This document shows positions 26,498 to 34,063 of a stretch of DNA of 64,000 bases, piece by piece. The notes beneath the pieces are model-generated. The model had not been told where the DNA came from and ran no database searches. It saw only the letters and a list, made by a program, of their open reading frames with translations. Every line of letters starts with the position of its first letter. The stretch's first letter is position 1. The DNA is from Hymenobacter sp. BT188. Its GTDB lineage: Bacteria > Bacteroidota > Bacteroidia > Cytophagales > Hymenobacteraceae. The position numbers and the translations under genes were made by a program. The stretch spans positions 620,001-684,000 of the forward strand of contig NZ_JACSCW010000003.1 of NCBI RefSeq assembly GCF_014333585.1. Direction: 5' to 3'.

Positions 26498-27217
26498 ATG
26501 AAAAATCTGCTTCTTCCAGTGCTTGTTAGCGTACTGTTTTGCCCCCCAGTGCCCACATTAAGAGTACCCTTAAGGATAGTCTTGCCCATACCGACTATTG
26601 GTAATGCACCCGACAGCACCACGCTCCGCCTTACGACTGGAGCTGAGAACCTAGAGCTGCGGCATCTTATGTTGCGGGTGCTGCAAATTGAGCAGCAACG
26701 CCTCACCATCCATGACCCGCGCTTGGTGGGCAAGCAATTTCACCTCACCTTTCAGGAGTACCGCAACGGTACCCCAACTCCAGAAAAAGAACTGGTAGGT
26801 AATAAAGCTTCTCGGCTCACGCAGTTCGATTCTACTGGTACTTTCTCAGTAGAAGTTTTTAGCCGTCAGGTAAGCGAAACGAAAGTGGAAAACCGGTTCT
26901 TATTCGTCAACGGGATGACCGTTAAGGCCTTCGATGTCGTTCCGCAGAAAGGAGATTTATACAGCATGCGAACTGATATTCGCCCGTTTCGCCGAGCGCA
27001 GGGCGCGGTGGGTGGCTCCACAAACAATCCGGTTTCAGAAGCGCGTTTGCCACTAAGCGTAAAAGTGCCCTTACTTGTGTACACGCTGCCTTATAACGGT
27101 GGCGATTACCTGCAATGGTGTACGGTAGCGCAGAGTCAAGTGCCAGTGGAGCAATGGTACAAGCGGTTCAAGATACCACACTTTGTAGTGTACAATCTGC
27201 GAATCGATTTGAAGTAA
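26498..27217 (+). CDS. Exported hypothetical protein divergent from the two-component system
   Basis: I do not recognise a family with confidence. The 239-residue protein has a short hydrophobic N-terminus (MKNLLLPVLVSVLFC) that could be a signal peptide or lipobox with Cys15. The mature part is beta-rich and includes LVGKQFHLTFQEYRNG, FSVEVFSRQVSETKVENRFLF (key: RQVSETKVENR), VPLLVYTLPYNGGDYLQWC (key: YTLPYNGGDYLQWC) and WYKRFKIPHFVVYNLRI. Small exported proteins divergent from kinase-regulator pairs are usually regulon members, so an envelope-stress role is possible but inferred. The GCCCCCC motif lies within the signal region. Confidence 0.65.
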   Translation: MKNLLLPVLVSVLFCPPVPTLRVPLRIVLPIPTIGNAPDSTTLRLTTGAENLELRHLMLRVLQIEQQRLTIHDPRLVGKQFHLTFQEYRNGTPTPEKELVGNKASRLTQFDSTGTFSVEVFSRQVSETKVENRFLFVNGMTVKAFDVVPQKGDLYSMRTDIRPFRRAQGAVGGSTNNPVSEARLPLSVKVPLLVYTLPYNGGDYLQWCTVAQSQVPVEQWYKRFKIPHFVVYNLRIDLK

Positions 27218-27247
27218 CCAGTTGATAAAATTCTGATAGATAGTACT

Positions 27248-27292
27248 GAAACAAGAGGAGTGCGAGCTTTAAGCTCGCACTCCTCTTGTTTC
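27248..27292. terminator. Perfect 45-base palindrome between convergent genes
   Basis: Arms of 22 bases, 27248-27269 and 27271-27292, are perfectly complementary around one central T. The core is GAGTGCGAGCTT. It lies between the exported-protein gene and fabG and would act as a bidirectional terminator, though its T run is short. Its perfection also suggests a mobile palindromic repeat. Confidence 0.75.
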
Positions 27293-27324
27293 ACACTTTC
27301 AATTTTGTGCTTGGTGCTACAGCT

Positions 27325-28074
27325 CTACGTCAGCATACCGCCGTCTACCTGAAGTACTTGCCCGGTGATGTAGCTGCTGTCATCGGAAGCCAAGAAAGCC
27401 GTGGCTTTGGCCACGTCTTCGGGAGTGCCGCCGCGCTTGAGCGGTATAGCTTTGCGCCACTCGTCTACTTGTTTGGGGTCGAGGGCGTCGGTCATTTCAG
27501 TTTCGATGAAGCCGGGGGCAATAGCGTTGCAGCGAATATTGCGCGAGCCCAATTCCAGCGCCACCGACTTGGTGAAGCCGATAATTCCCGATTTGGAGGC
27601 CGCATAGTTAGCCTGACCGGCGTTGCCTTTAATGCCAACTACTGACGTCATATTTACGATGCTGCCGGCTTTTGCGCGCATCATAGGCTTGATGGCGGCT
27701 TTGGTCAGGTTGAACACTGATTTGAGGTTGACGGCCAGCACTTGGTCCCAGTTCTGTTCGCTCATGCGCATGAGCAGGCCATCCTGTGTGATGCCAGCAT
27801 TATTGACCAGAATATCCAGGCGGCCAAATTCAGTCATCACATCATCGACCAGCTTCTCAGCATCAGCATACACGGAGGCGTCGGAGCGGAAACCTTTGAT
27901 TTTGGTGCCGTGGGCAGCCAGTTCTTGTTCGAGCTGTTGGCCTTTCTCCACGCTGGAGAGGTAAGTGAAGGCGATGTTGGCGCCAAGTTGGGCGAAATGG
28001 GTAGCAATAGCGCGGCCGATTCCTTTGGAGGCGCCAGTGATGAGGGCGGTTTTTCCGTCGAGCAGTTTTGTCAT
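27325..28074 (-). CDS. fabG: 3-oxoacyl-[acyl-carrier-protein] reductase FabG
   Basis: The 249-residue SDR enzyme has the NADPH motif TGASKGIG (13-20), NNAG at 91-94, and the catalytic Ser144, Tyr157 and Lys161 (SVVGIKGNAGQANYAASK region). The GVNLKSVF-like AVNLKSVFNLTKAAI helix and the C-terminal SSYITGQVLQVDGGM match FabG. It reduces 3-oxoacyl-ACP in fatty-acid elongation. The ATG at 28074 (MTKLLDGKTALITG) gives the family length; an earlier Met adds nine residues. It is divergent from the geranylgeranyl-reductase-like gene, with a short shared promoter region. Confidence 0.93.
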   Translation of the reverse strand: MTKLLDGKTALITGASKGIGRAIATHFAQLGANIAFTYLSSVEKGQQLEQELAAHGTKIKGFRSDASVYADAEKLVDDVMTEFGRLDILVNNAGITQDGLLMRMSEQNWDQVLAVNLKSVFNLTKAAIKPMMRAKAGSIVNMTSVVGIKGNAGQANYAASKSGIIGFTKSVALELGSRNIRCNAIAPGFIETEMTDALDPKQVDEWRKAIPLKRGGTPEDVAKATAFLASDDSSYITGQVLQVDGGMLT

Positions 28075-28169
28075 GTGGGCGAAGGTAGCAAGGCTGGGCA
28101 ATTTCCGCTAACCAATCCTGGCGGCGGGGCAGCCGGCATTCAAAAGGCATTGTACCTTCGCCCTGACTT

Positions 28170-29414
28170 ATGCGTGAAATTGATATCTGCATTCTTGGGG
28201 CCGGGCCGGGCGGTGCGACAGCAGCCCTGCACCTTGCCAACGCCGGCCAGCGCTGCCTGCTGCTCGACCGCGCCACTTTTCCCCGCGACAAAATCTGTGG
28301 TGATGCGCTCAGCGGCAAAGTAGTAAGCGAGTTGCGCCGCATCAACGAAAATTTGCCCCCCAGACTTGCCGCCGACGCCACTCAGCTGCCCGCCTGGGGC
28401 ATCGACTTCTTCGCGCCTAATGGCCGCCGGCTCGGCATTCCCTTTCGGCCCAACTTTAACAAAGCCACCGACCCAGCCGCCGGCCACATCGCCAAGCGCA
28501 TCGACTTCGATAATTTCCTAGTAGAAGAAGTCCGTCAACGTCCTGAAATTGAGTTGCTGGAAGGCGTGGACATCACCCAGCACGAGCGCACTGCCGACGG
28601 CCGCTGGCACTTGCGCACTTCGGATGGCGCAATAGAAATCAAAGCCAAACTGCTGCTCGTGGCTAATGGAGCTCAGTCAGCGTTTGCGCGGCAGATTGGC
28701 GGACATCAATTGGAGCCTGATCATCATTGCGCTGGCCTGCGGGCATATTATCAGGGCGTGACGGGCTTGAGCAAAGACAACTTTATCGAGCTGCACTTTA
28801 TTAAAGAGTTCTTGCCCGGCTATTTGTGGGTTTTCCCATTGCCTAATGGTCAGGCCAACGTGGGCGTAGGCATGCTGAGTAAAACCGTGTCGCAGAGGAA
28901 GATAAACCTGCGCCAGCGCCTCACCGAAATTCTGGAAACGCACCCCGCTTTGCGCGAGCGATTCAAAGACGCGGAGCGCCTGGGGCCGGTGCGCGGTTTC
29001 GGGCTGCCGCTGGGCTCGAAGCGCCGCTCCCTCTCCGGTGAGGCCTATATGCTGCTCGGCGATGCTGGCTCCCTCATCGACCCTTTCTCCGGCGAAGGTA
29101 TTAGCCACGCCATGGTCAGTGGCCGCCACGCTGCCGATTGGGCCGTGCGGGCATTAGCCGCGCATGATTTCTCGGCTGACTTTCTCAAAGGGTATGATGG
29201 GGCCGTGTACAATCGTCTGTGGCAGGAGTTGCGACTGAGCCGGGCTATGCAGCGCCTGCTAGCATTTCCGTGGTTGTTCAATGTGGTAGCCAATCGCGCC
29301 GCTAATAACCCCACGCTGGCCGAAACAATCAGCAATATGTTCCTAGATCTGAATCTGCGAGAGCGGCTGCGTCAACCGAGCTTCTATGTGAAGCTTTTAT
29401 TAGGTAGTAAGTAA
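28170..29414 (+). CDS. NAD(P)/FAD-dependent oxidoreductase, geranylgeranyl reductase family
   Basis: The 414-residue protein has an FAD-binding N-terminus (DICILGAGPGGATAALHLA), the family motif RATFPRDKICGDALSGK (key: FPRDKICGD) and the late FAD block GDAGSLIDPFSGEGISHAM. These are standard in the geranylgeranyl reductase/halogenase-like group. Members saturate isoprenoid chains or modify menaquinone and other lipids; in Bacteroidota the substrate is generally undetermined. The ATG at 28170 is at the right distance before the Rossmann motif. A TACCTTCG box at about 28152 may be the promoter. Confidence 0.85.
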   Translation: MREIDICILGAGPGGATAALHLANAGQRCLLLDRATFPRDKICGDALSGKVVSELRRINENLPPRLAADATQLPAWGIDFFAPNGRRLGIPFRPNFNKATDPAAGHIAKRIDFDNFLVEEVRQRPEIELLEGVDITQHERTADGRWHLRTSDGAIEIKAKLLLVANGAQSAFARQIGGHQLEPDHHCAGLRAYYQGVTGLSKDNFIELHFIKEFLPGYLWVFPLPNGQANVGVGMLSKTVSQRKINLRQRLTEILETHPALRERFKDAERLGPVRGFGLPLGSKRRSLSGEAYMLLGDAGSLIDPFSGEGISHAMVSGRHAADWAVRALAAHDFSADFLKGYDGAVYNRLWQELRLSRAMQRLLAFPWLFNVVANRAANNPTLAETISNMFLDLNLRERLRQPSFYVKLLLGSK

Positions 29415-29440
29415 TCATTCCGCTCAAATTCCAACAGGCC

Positions 29441-29535
29441 GTCATGCAGAGCGGGAGCGAAGCATCTCGCCAGCGGTAGCAGGATTACTACTCTATCATC
29501 AGCACGCGAGATGCTTCGCTCCCGCTCTGCATGAC
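29441..29535. repeat. GCATCTCGC palindromic repeat, copy B
   Basis: A 95-base imperfect palindrome from GTCATGC to GCATGAC. The arms contain GAGCGGGAGCGAAGCATCTC and its complement. It lies between the reductase gene and the small lipoprotein gene. Confidence 0.9.
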
Positions 29536-29564
29536 CGCCTTGTGTGATAACTGAGTGAGCCTAT

Positions 29565-29759
29565 TTAAAGGGTCGAATCAGGTGGGGCGGTGCTGAGCGA
29601 ATCGAGGTTGCGGGGGGCGGCGGGCTCACGCTCTATGGCCCGGCGCGCTGATGGAGTCGACTTGTACTTGGTCGGCGCTTCCTGTTCGGGCGTGGAGGCG
29701 CACTGCGTAGTGAGCAGCAGCAAGGCGGCCCCAAATAAGCAGAGTAAGGCTGTTTTCAT
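29565..29759 (-). CDS. Small lipoprotein (64 residues)
   Basis: The frame MKTALLCLFGAALLLLTTQC gives a type II signal peptide with lipobox LTTQC (Cys20). The mature 45 residues are rich in Pro, Ser, Thr, Ala and charged residues, and look disordered. I recognise no family. Start at the ATG at 29759; a longer frame to 29804 would put a hydrophilic stretch before the signal peptide. The function is unknown. A GGGGGGC motif falls in its coding region and another 78 bases upstream. Confidence 0.6.
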   Translation of the reverse strand: MKTALLCLFGAALLLLTTQCASTPEQEAPTKYKSTPSARRAIEREPAAPRNLDSLSTAPPDSTL

Positions 29760-29887
29760 ATTACTAGAAAGTAAGGACGAAGCCCAAACCGGACCAGTTG
29801 TCACGTGGTTATATATTGTACGGTGAGGCCACGGCTGGGGGGCAAATTCACGCGCTTTTTACTTAAAACCAGCTACCCAAAACCTTA

Positions 29888-29919
29888 TTGTTGAGAGTAA
29901 CAAACGCTGGTTATCTTTG
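29888..29919 (+). promoter_or_regulatory. lpdA promoter (TTG ... TATCTTTG)
   Basis: TTG at 29888-29890 and again at 29891-29893 precede TATCTTTG at 29912-29919, spaced 21 and 18 bases. This fits the Bacteroidota -33/-7 promoter. It is 61 bases before the lpdA ATG. Confidence 0.65.
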
Positions 29920-29980
29920 CCCGGCTCGGGCGGCTGGCCTTCCGGACGAAATTTTTCTATCTCTTCTCAAGCACAAGAAT

Positions 29981-31375
29981 ATGGCATTGCAATATGATCT
30001 GGTCGTGGTGGGTAGTGGGCCGGGTGGCTACGTAGCCGCTATTCGGGCTTCCCAGCTGGGGCTGAAAGTAGGCGTAGTAGAGCGCGAGTCGTTGGGGGGT
30101 ATTTGCCTTAACTGGGGCTGTATCCCAACCAAAGCGCTGCTTAAGAGCGCCCAGGTATTTGAGTATTTCAAACACGCCGAGGACTATGGTCTGAAGGTCG
30201 AAAACCCCAGCTACGATTTCGGTGCAGTAGTGCAGCGCAGCCGCGGCGTGGCCGATGGCATGAGCAAGGGCATCAACTTCCTGTTCAAGAAGAATAAAAT
30301 TGAAACTGTATCGGGCACCGGCAAACTGCTGGCTCCCGGCAAAGTTGAGGTGACGAAAGCCGACGGCTCGAAAGAAACCGTAGAGGCCAAGCACATCATT
30401 CTGGCCACTGGCGCCCGCTCGCGCGAGCTGCCCAATCTGCCCATCGACAACAAGAAAATCATCGGCTACCGCAAGGCCATGACGCTGGAGCAAATGCCCA
30501 AGCGCCTCGTGGTAGTAGGTTCGGGCGCTATTGGCGTTGAGTTTGCGTATTTCTACCGCGCCATGGGCTCGGAGGTAACCATCGTGGAATTCATGCCCCG
30601 CATCGTGCCTGTAGAGGACGAAGAAGTGTCGCGGCAGATGGAGAAGTCCTTTAAGAAAATGGGCATGACCATTCTCACCAGCGCCGAAGTAACCAACGTG
30701 GACACCAAAGGCGAAGGCTGCAAAGTGACAGTGAAAACTGCCAAAGGCGACCAGCAAATTGAATGCGACGTGGTGCTCGCCGCTGTGGGCGTGCAAACCA
30801 ACCTCGAAAACCTGGGCCTCGAAGAGCTGGGCATCAAAGTAGAGAAGGGCCGCATCATCGTGGACGAATTCTACAAAACCAACGTGGACGGCATCTACGC
30901 CATCGGCGACATCGTGCCTGGCCCAGCGCTGGCGCACGTAGCATCTGCTGAAGGCATTATCTGCGTGGAAGCCATCACTGGCCACCACCCTGAGCCGCTC
31001 AACTACCAGAACATCCCCGGCTGCACCTACGCCCAGCCCGAAATTGCCAGCGTCGGCATGACCGAAAAGGAAGCCCGCGACAAAGGCCTCGACATTCTGG
31101 TAGGTAAATTCCCTTTCTCGGCCTCAGGCAAAGCCAGCGCCGGTGGCGTAAAAGACGGCTTTGTAAAAGTTATTTTCGACGCCAAGTACGGCGAGTGGCT
31201 CGGCGCCCACATGATTGGTTCGAACGTGACCGAGATGATTGCCGAGGTAGTCGTAGCCCGCAAGCTCGAAACCACTGGCCACGAAATCATTAAGTCGGTG
31301 CACCCGCACCCAACCATGTCGGAAGCCATTATGGAAGCTGCTGCCGCTGCTTACGGTGAGGTAATTCACTTATAA
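29981..31375 (+). CDS. lpdA: Dihydrolipoyl dehydrogenase (E3)
   Basis: The 464-residue flavoprotein has the FAD motif VVGSGPGGYVAAI, the redox disulfide Cys42/Cys47 (GGICLNWGCIPTK), NAD motif VVGSGAIGVEFAYFY, the FAD block YAIGDIVPGPALAHVAS (key: AIGD) and the dimer-interface His-Glu near HPHPTMSEAI. It reoxidises lipoamide in the pyruvate, 2-oxoglutarate and glycine cleavage complexes. I use the ATG at 29981; the open frame extends to 29888, where the promoter lies. The gene is alone and ends at a strong terminator. Confidence 0.96.
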   Translation: MALQYDLVVVGSGPGGYVAAIRASQLGLKVGVVERESLGGICLNWGCIPTKALLKSAQVFEYFKHAEDYGLKVENPSYDFGAVVQRSRGVADGMSKGINFLFKKNKIETVSGTGKLLAPGKVEVTKADGSKETVEAKHIILATGARSRELPNLPIDNKKIIGYRKAMTLEQMPKRLVVVGSGAIGVEFAYFYRAMGSEVTIVEFMPRIVPVEDEEVSRQMEKSFKKMGMTILTSAEVTNVDTKGEGCKVTVKTAKGDQQIECDVVLAAVGVQTNLENLGLEELGIKVEKGRIIVDEFYKTNVDGIYAIGDIVPGPALAHVASAEGIICVEAITGHHPEPLNYQNIPGCTYAQPEIASVGMTEKEARDKGLDILVGKFPFSASGKASAGGVKDGFVKVIFDAKYGEWLGAHMIGSNVTEMIAEVVVARKLETTGHEIIKSVHPHPTMSEAIMEAAAAAYGEVIHL

Positions 31376-31390
31376 TTCGTCTTTCTTACT

Positions 31391-31427
31391 AAAAAAGCCC
31401 CCCAGCAAATTGCTGGGGGGCTTTTTT
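31391..31427. terminator. Bidirectional terminator from paired GCCCCCCAGC motifs
   Basis: AAAAAAGCCCCCCAGCA pairs with TGCTGGGGGGCTTTTTT around a short AAT loop. It lies between lpdA (+) and the DMT transporter gene (-). Confidence 0.92.
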
Positions 31428-31436
31428 AGTTAAGGG

Positions 31437-32357
31437 TTAATCCTGCACCGGCTCCAGCGGAACCTGCGGCCTTGGCTTGCGGCTTACCAAGAAAACACCG
31501 CCAAAAATCAAGGTGGCTTGCAGGGCCCGGCCCCAGGTAAAGTGGTCTTTGCCTAAGCTCACGGCAATAAGTACGGCCAGTACCGGCTGCAAATAAATAT
31601 ACACGCCGAGCAGGGCAGGGGAGGCATATTTGAGCGCCCAGTTATTAAGCAGATACGCAATAATAGTCAGGAACAGGACCATATAAATCACTTCGGCCCA
31701 GATGTATAGCGGGAAGTGTGCATAGTCGGTAGTAAATGCGTCGCGCCAGCCGAAGGGCACTGCCACCACCGCGCCCACCAGAAAAATACGAGCCAGCACG
31801 GTGAAGGCGTTGTACTTGCGCATGAGCGGCGTCACGAGCACCAGATACACACCAAACGCTGTGGCATTCAGCAGAATAAGAATATTGCCCAGCGTAGCAT
31901 TTGGGTAAATGGCGTCGGTAGGGTTGCGACTGAGAATAAGTGTAGCAGCACCTATGGCTCCCAGCAAAATACCCCCCACGCGGGCTTTCGTGATTTTTTC
32001 GCCCAGCAGCACTGCCGAAGCCAACACCACCACGATAGGCGCAATGGTTTGCAGCAACGATGCATTAATGGGCGATGTGTAGTTCAGCCCCGAAAAAAAC
32101 AACAGCTGGTTGACCCCAATTCCCGTGACTCCGCAGGTGATGGAGCGCACGTTGTCGGCGCGGCCCTGAATACGGTCTTGGGGGGCAATTAGGCGGCTGA
32201 GCACGGCAAAAAATAACGCCGCGCCCACAATACGCAGTGTCACGATGCCAAATGGGCCCATATACTCGGGCATAACATCCTTGGAAAGACTATAGTTGGC
32301 AGCATAAATCAGGGCTACCAGAAACAAGGCCGCGTGCACGCGCAGGGAATTTTTCAT
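31437..32357 (-). CDS. EamA/DMT family transporter
   Basis: The 306-residue protein has ten predicted helices in two EamA repeats, with LNYTSPINASLLQTIAPIVV (key: NASLLQTIAPI) in the first and YASPALLGVYIYLQPVLAVLI (key: YLQPVLAV) in the second, as in drug/metabolite exporters. The substrate cannot be predicted. I chose the ATG at 32357 (MKNSLRVHAALF); an ATG three codons earlier is possible. It ends beside the terminator shared with lpdA and is divergent from rarA. Confidence 0.9.
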   Translation of the reverse strand: MKNSLRVHAALFLVALIYAANYSLSKDVMPEYMGPFGIVTLRIVGAALFFAVLSRLIAPQDRIQGRADNVRSITCGVTGIGVNQLLFFSGLNYTSPINASLLQTIAPIVVVLASAVLLGEKITKARVGGILLGAIGAATLILSRNPTDAIYPNATLGNILILLNATAFGVYLVLVTPLMRKYNAFTVLARIFLVGAVVAVPFGWRDAFTTDYAHFPLYIWAEVIYMVLFLTIIAYLLNNWALKYASPALLGVYIYLQPVLAVLIAVSLGKDHFTWGRALQATLIFGGVFLVSRKPRPQVPLEPVQD

Positions 32358-32496
32358 CGCCGGCAAAGGTACGTGTAGCAGGAAGCTTCTATTGTGCCTT
32401 TTGTTCAGCTAAAGTTATCTGTCCTTAGTACTGCACCATCTGCCAGCCGAAGCAGTAGCTTACTTGAAGCATTCTTCATTCGGCCGGCCCCAACGT

Positions 32497-32504
32497 TACA
32501 TTTG
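32497..32504 (+). promoter_or_regulatory. Candidate -7 box (TACATTTG) for rarA
   Basis: TACATTTG matches TAnnTTTG, 24 bases before the rarA ATG. It supports the start at 32529 rather than the earlier open-frame start at 32394. No clear -33 TTG at normal spacing. Confidence 0.4.
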
Positions 32505-32528
32505 GACTTCGTTTTACGTTATCCTTCC

Positions 32529-33860
32529 ATGACTACCGGCTCCCTCTTCGATTCTGAACCTACGCCTGTCCAAACCGCAAAGCCCAACTCAAATGCTCCG
32601 CTCGCGGAGCGTCGGCGCCCACGCACACTCGCTGAGTATGCTGGCCAGCAGCACTTAGTGGGACCGGAGGGCGTGCTGCGGCGCTATCTGGCTGGGGGGC
32701 GTTTGCCGTCTATCATTTTGTGGGGTCCGCCCGGTGTAGGCAAAACAACCCTGGCCCATTTGCTGGCCGACGAGCTGAAACAGCCTTTCGTAGCCCTGAG
32801 CGCCATCAATGCTGGCGTAAAAGACGTGCGCGATGTGATTGAGAAAGCCAAGTCGCGGCCCGGTACGGTGCTTTTTATTGACGAGATTCACCGCTTCAGC
32901 AAGTCGCAGCAGGATGCATTGCTGGGCGCGGTGGAGCGCGGCGTGGTTACGCTTATTGGCGCCACTACCGAGAATCCCTCGTTTGAAGTGATTCCGGCCT
33001 TGCTGAGTCGGGCGCAGGTGTACGTGCTGGAACCGCTGAGCAAGGAAGTACTGACGGGTTTGGTTGACAAAGCCCTGACCGAAGACGAGATTCTACAGCG
33101 CAAAAAGGTGCGCGTAGCCGAGTACAACGCCCTGCTCACCATATCCGGAGGCGACGCCCGTAAGCTGCTCAATCTGCTCGAAATAGTAGTAGAAGCCAGC
33201 CCAGCAGACGTGAAAACGGGCGAAACCGTCATCACGGATGCTTTGGTGCAGGAACTGGCGCAGCAACACCTCGCCCGCTACGACAAAGGCGGCGAGATGC
33301 ACTACGATGTTATTTCGGCCTTTATTAAAAGCATCCGCGGCTCCGACCCCAATGCCGCTTTGTATTGGCTGGCCGTGATGTTGGAAGGTGGTGAAGATGT
33401 AAAATTTATTGCCCGCCGGCTGCTCATTCTGGCTTCCGAAGACATCGGCAACGCCAATCCCAATGCCCTGATGCTGGCGCAAAGCTGCTTCCAGGCTGTC
33501 ACGGTAATCGGCCTGCCCGAAAGTGACATTATTCTGGGGCAAACTGTTGTGTATCTGGCTACTAGTGTGAAGAGCAATGCCAGCTACAAAGGTATCCGGG
33601 AGGCGCGGGCTCTGGTGCGTGAGCAGGGCGTGCAGTCGGTGCCTATTCCGTTGCGCAACGCACCCACGCGCCTCATGAAACAGCTCGGCTACGGCCAGCA
33701 ATACCAGTATTCGCACAACTACGAAGGCAATTTTGCCCCCCAGGAGTTCTTGCCCGAAGCCCTCAGCGGCACACGCTTCTACGACCCCGGCCACAACGCC
33801 AGCGAGCAGAAGCTACGCGAGCGGCTACGACAGTGGTGGGGGGCAAAATATGAGTATTGA
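32529..33860 (+). CDS. rarA: Replication-associated recombination protein A (RarA/MgsA AAA+ ATPase)
   Basis: The 443-residue protein is RarA. Markers in order: RPRTLAEYAGQQHLVG, Walker A WGPPGVGKTTLA, Walker B VLFIDEIHRFSKSQQDALL (key: FIDEIHRF), sensor 1 IGATTENPSFEV, the lid with ISGGDARKLLNLLE (key: SGGDARKLLN), and the tetramerisation C-domain with SIRGSDPNAALYWLA and YKGIREA. It acts at stalled replication forks. I chose the ATG at 32529 (MTTGSLFD). Three GGGGGGC motifs occur in it, including one at the very end that encodes part of the WWGAKY tail. Confidence 0.94.
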   Translation: MTTGSLFDSEPTPVQTAKPNSNAPLAERRRPRTLAEYAGQQHLVGPEGVLRRYLAGGRLPSIILWGPPGVGKTTLAHLLADELKQPFVALSAINAGVKDVRDVIEKAKSRPGTVLFIDEIHRFSKSQQDALLGAVERGVVTLIGATTENPSFEVIPALLSRAQVYVLEPLSKEVLTGLVDKALTEDEILQRKKVRVAEYNALLTISGGDARKLLNLLEIVVEASPADVKTGETVITDALVQELAQQHLARYDKGGEMHYDVISAFIKSIRGSDPNAALYWLAVMLEGGEDVKFIARRLLILASEDIGNANPNALMLAQSCFQAVTVIGLPESDIILGQTVVYLATSVKSNASYKGIREARALVREQGVQSVPIPLRNAPTRLMKQLGYGQQYQYSHNYEGNFAPQEFLPEALSGTRFYDPGHNASEQKLRERLRQWWGAKYEY

Positions 33861-33865
33861 TGGTG

Positions 33866-34016
33866 CAACGAAGCCTCACCCCCTAGCCCCCTCTCCTAGG
33901 GGAGAGGAGGAGCTAGCTTTTAGTTTTTCTAATTTTTAGTTGATTCTAGAAATCTAGTTTTAGAGCTAGTTCCTCCTCTTCCCTAGGAGAGGGGGCTAGG
34001 GGGTGAGGCTTCGTTG
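33866..34016. repeat. Long inverted repeat with C-rich arms (CTCACCCCCTAGCCCCC type)
   Basis: Arms of about 50 bases starting CAACGAAGCCTCACCCCCTA and ending with its complement enclose an AT-rich centre (about 33918-33962). Each arm also contains a CCTAGG-type subpalindrome. It occupies nearly all of the gap between rarA and sppA. Elements with the core CTCACCCCCTAGCCCC are dispersed in many bacterial genomes; no transposase is present here. Confidence 0.88.
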
Positions 34017-34028
34017 ACTAAACCCTTC

Positions 34029-34036
34029 TACATTTG
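34029..34036 (+). promoter_or_regulatory. Candidate -7 box (TACATTTG) for sppA
   Basis: TACATTTG lies 27 bases before the chosen sppA ATG. The region where a -33 element would sit falls within the right arm of the inverted repeat, so the repeat would supply part of the promoter. Confidence 0.4.
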
Positions 34037-34063
34037 TTAAGCACTCAGATAATCCCCTTTCCA

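Noticed and set aside
29957..30988. 343-residue open frame on the - strand, rich in His
   Set aside because: It is antisense to lpdA. The His/Val richness is what the complement of lpdA codons yields, and no start signal is visible.
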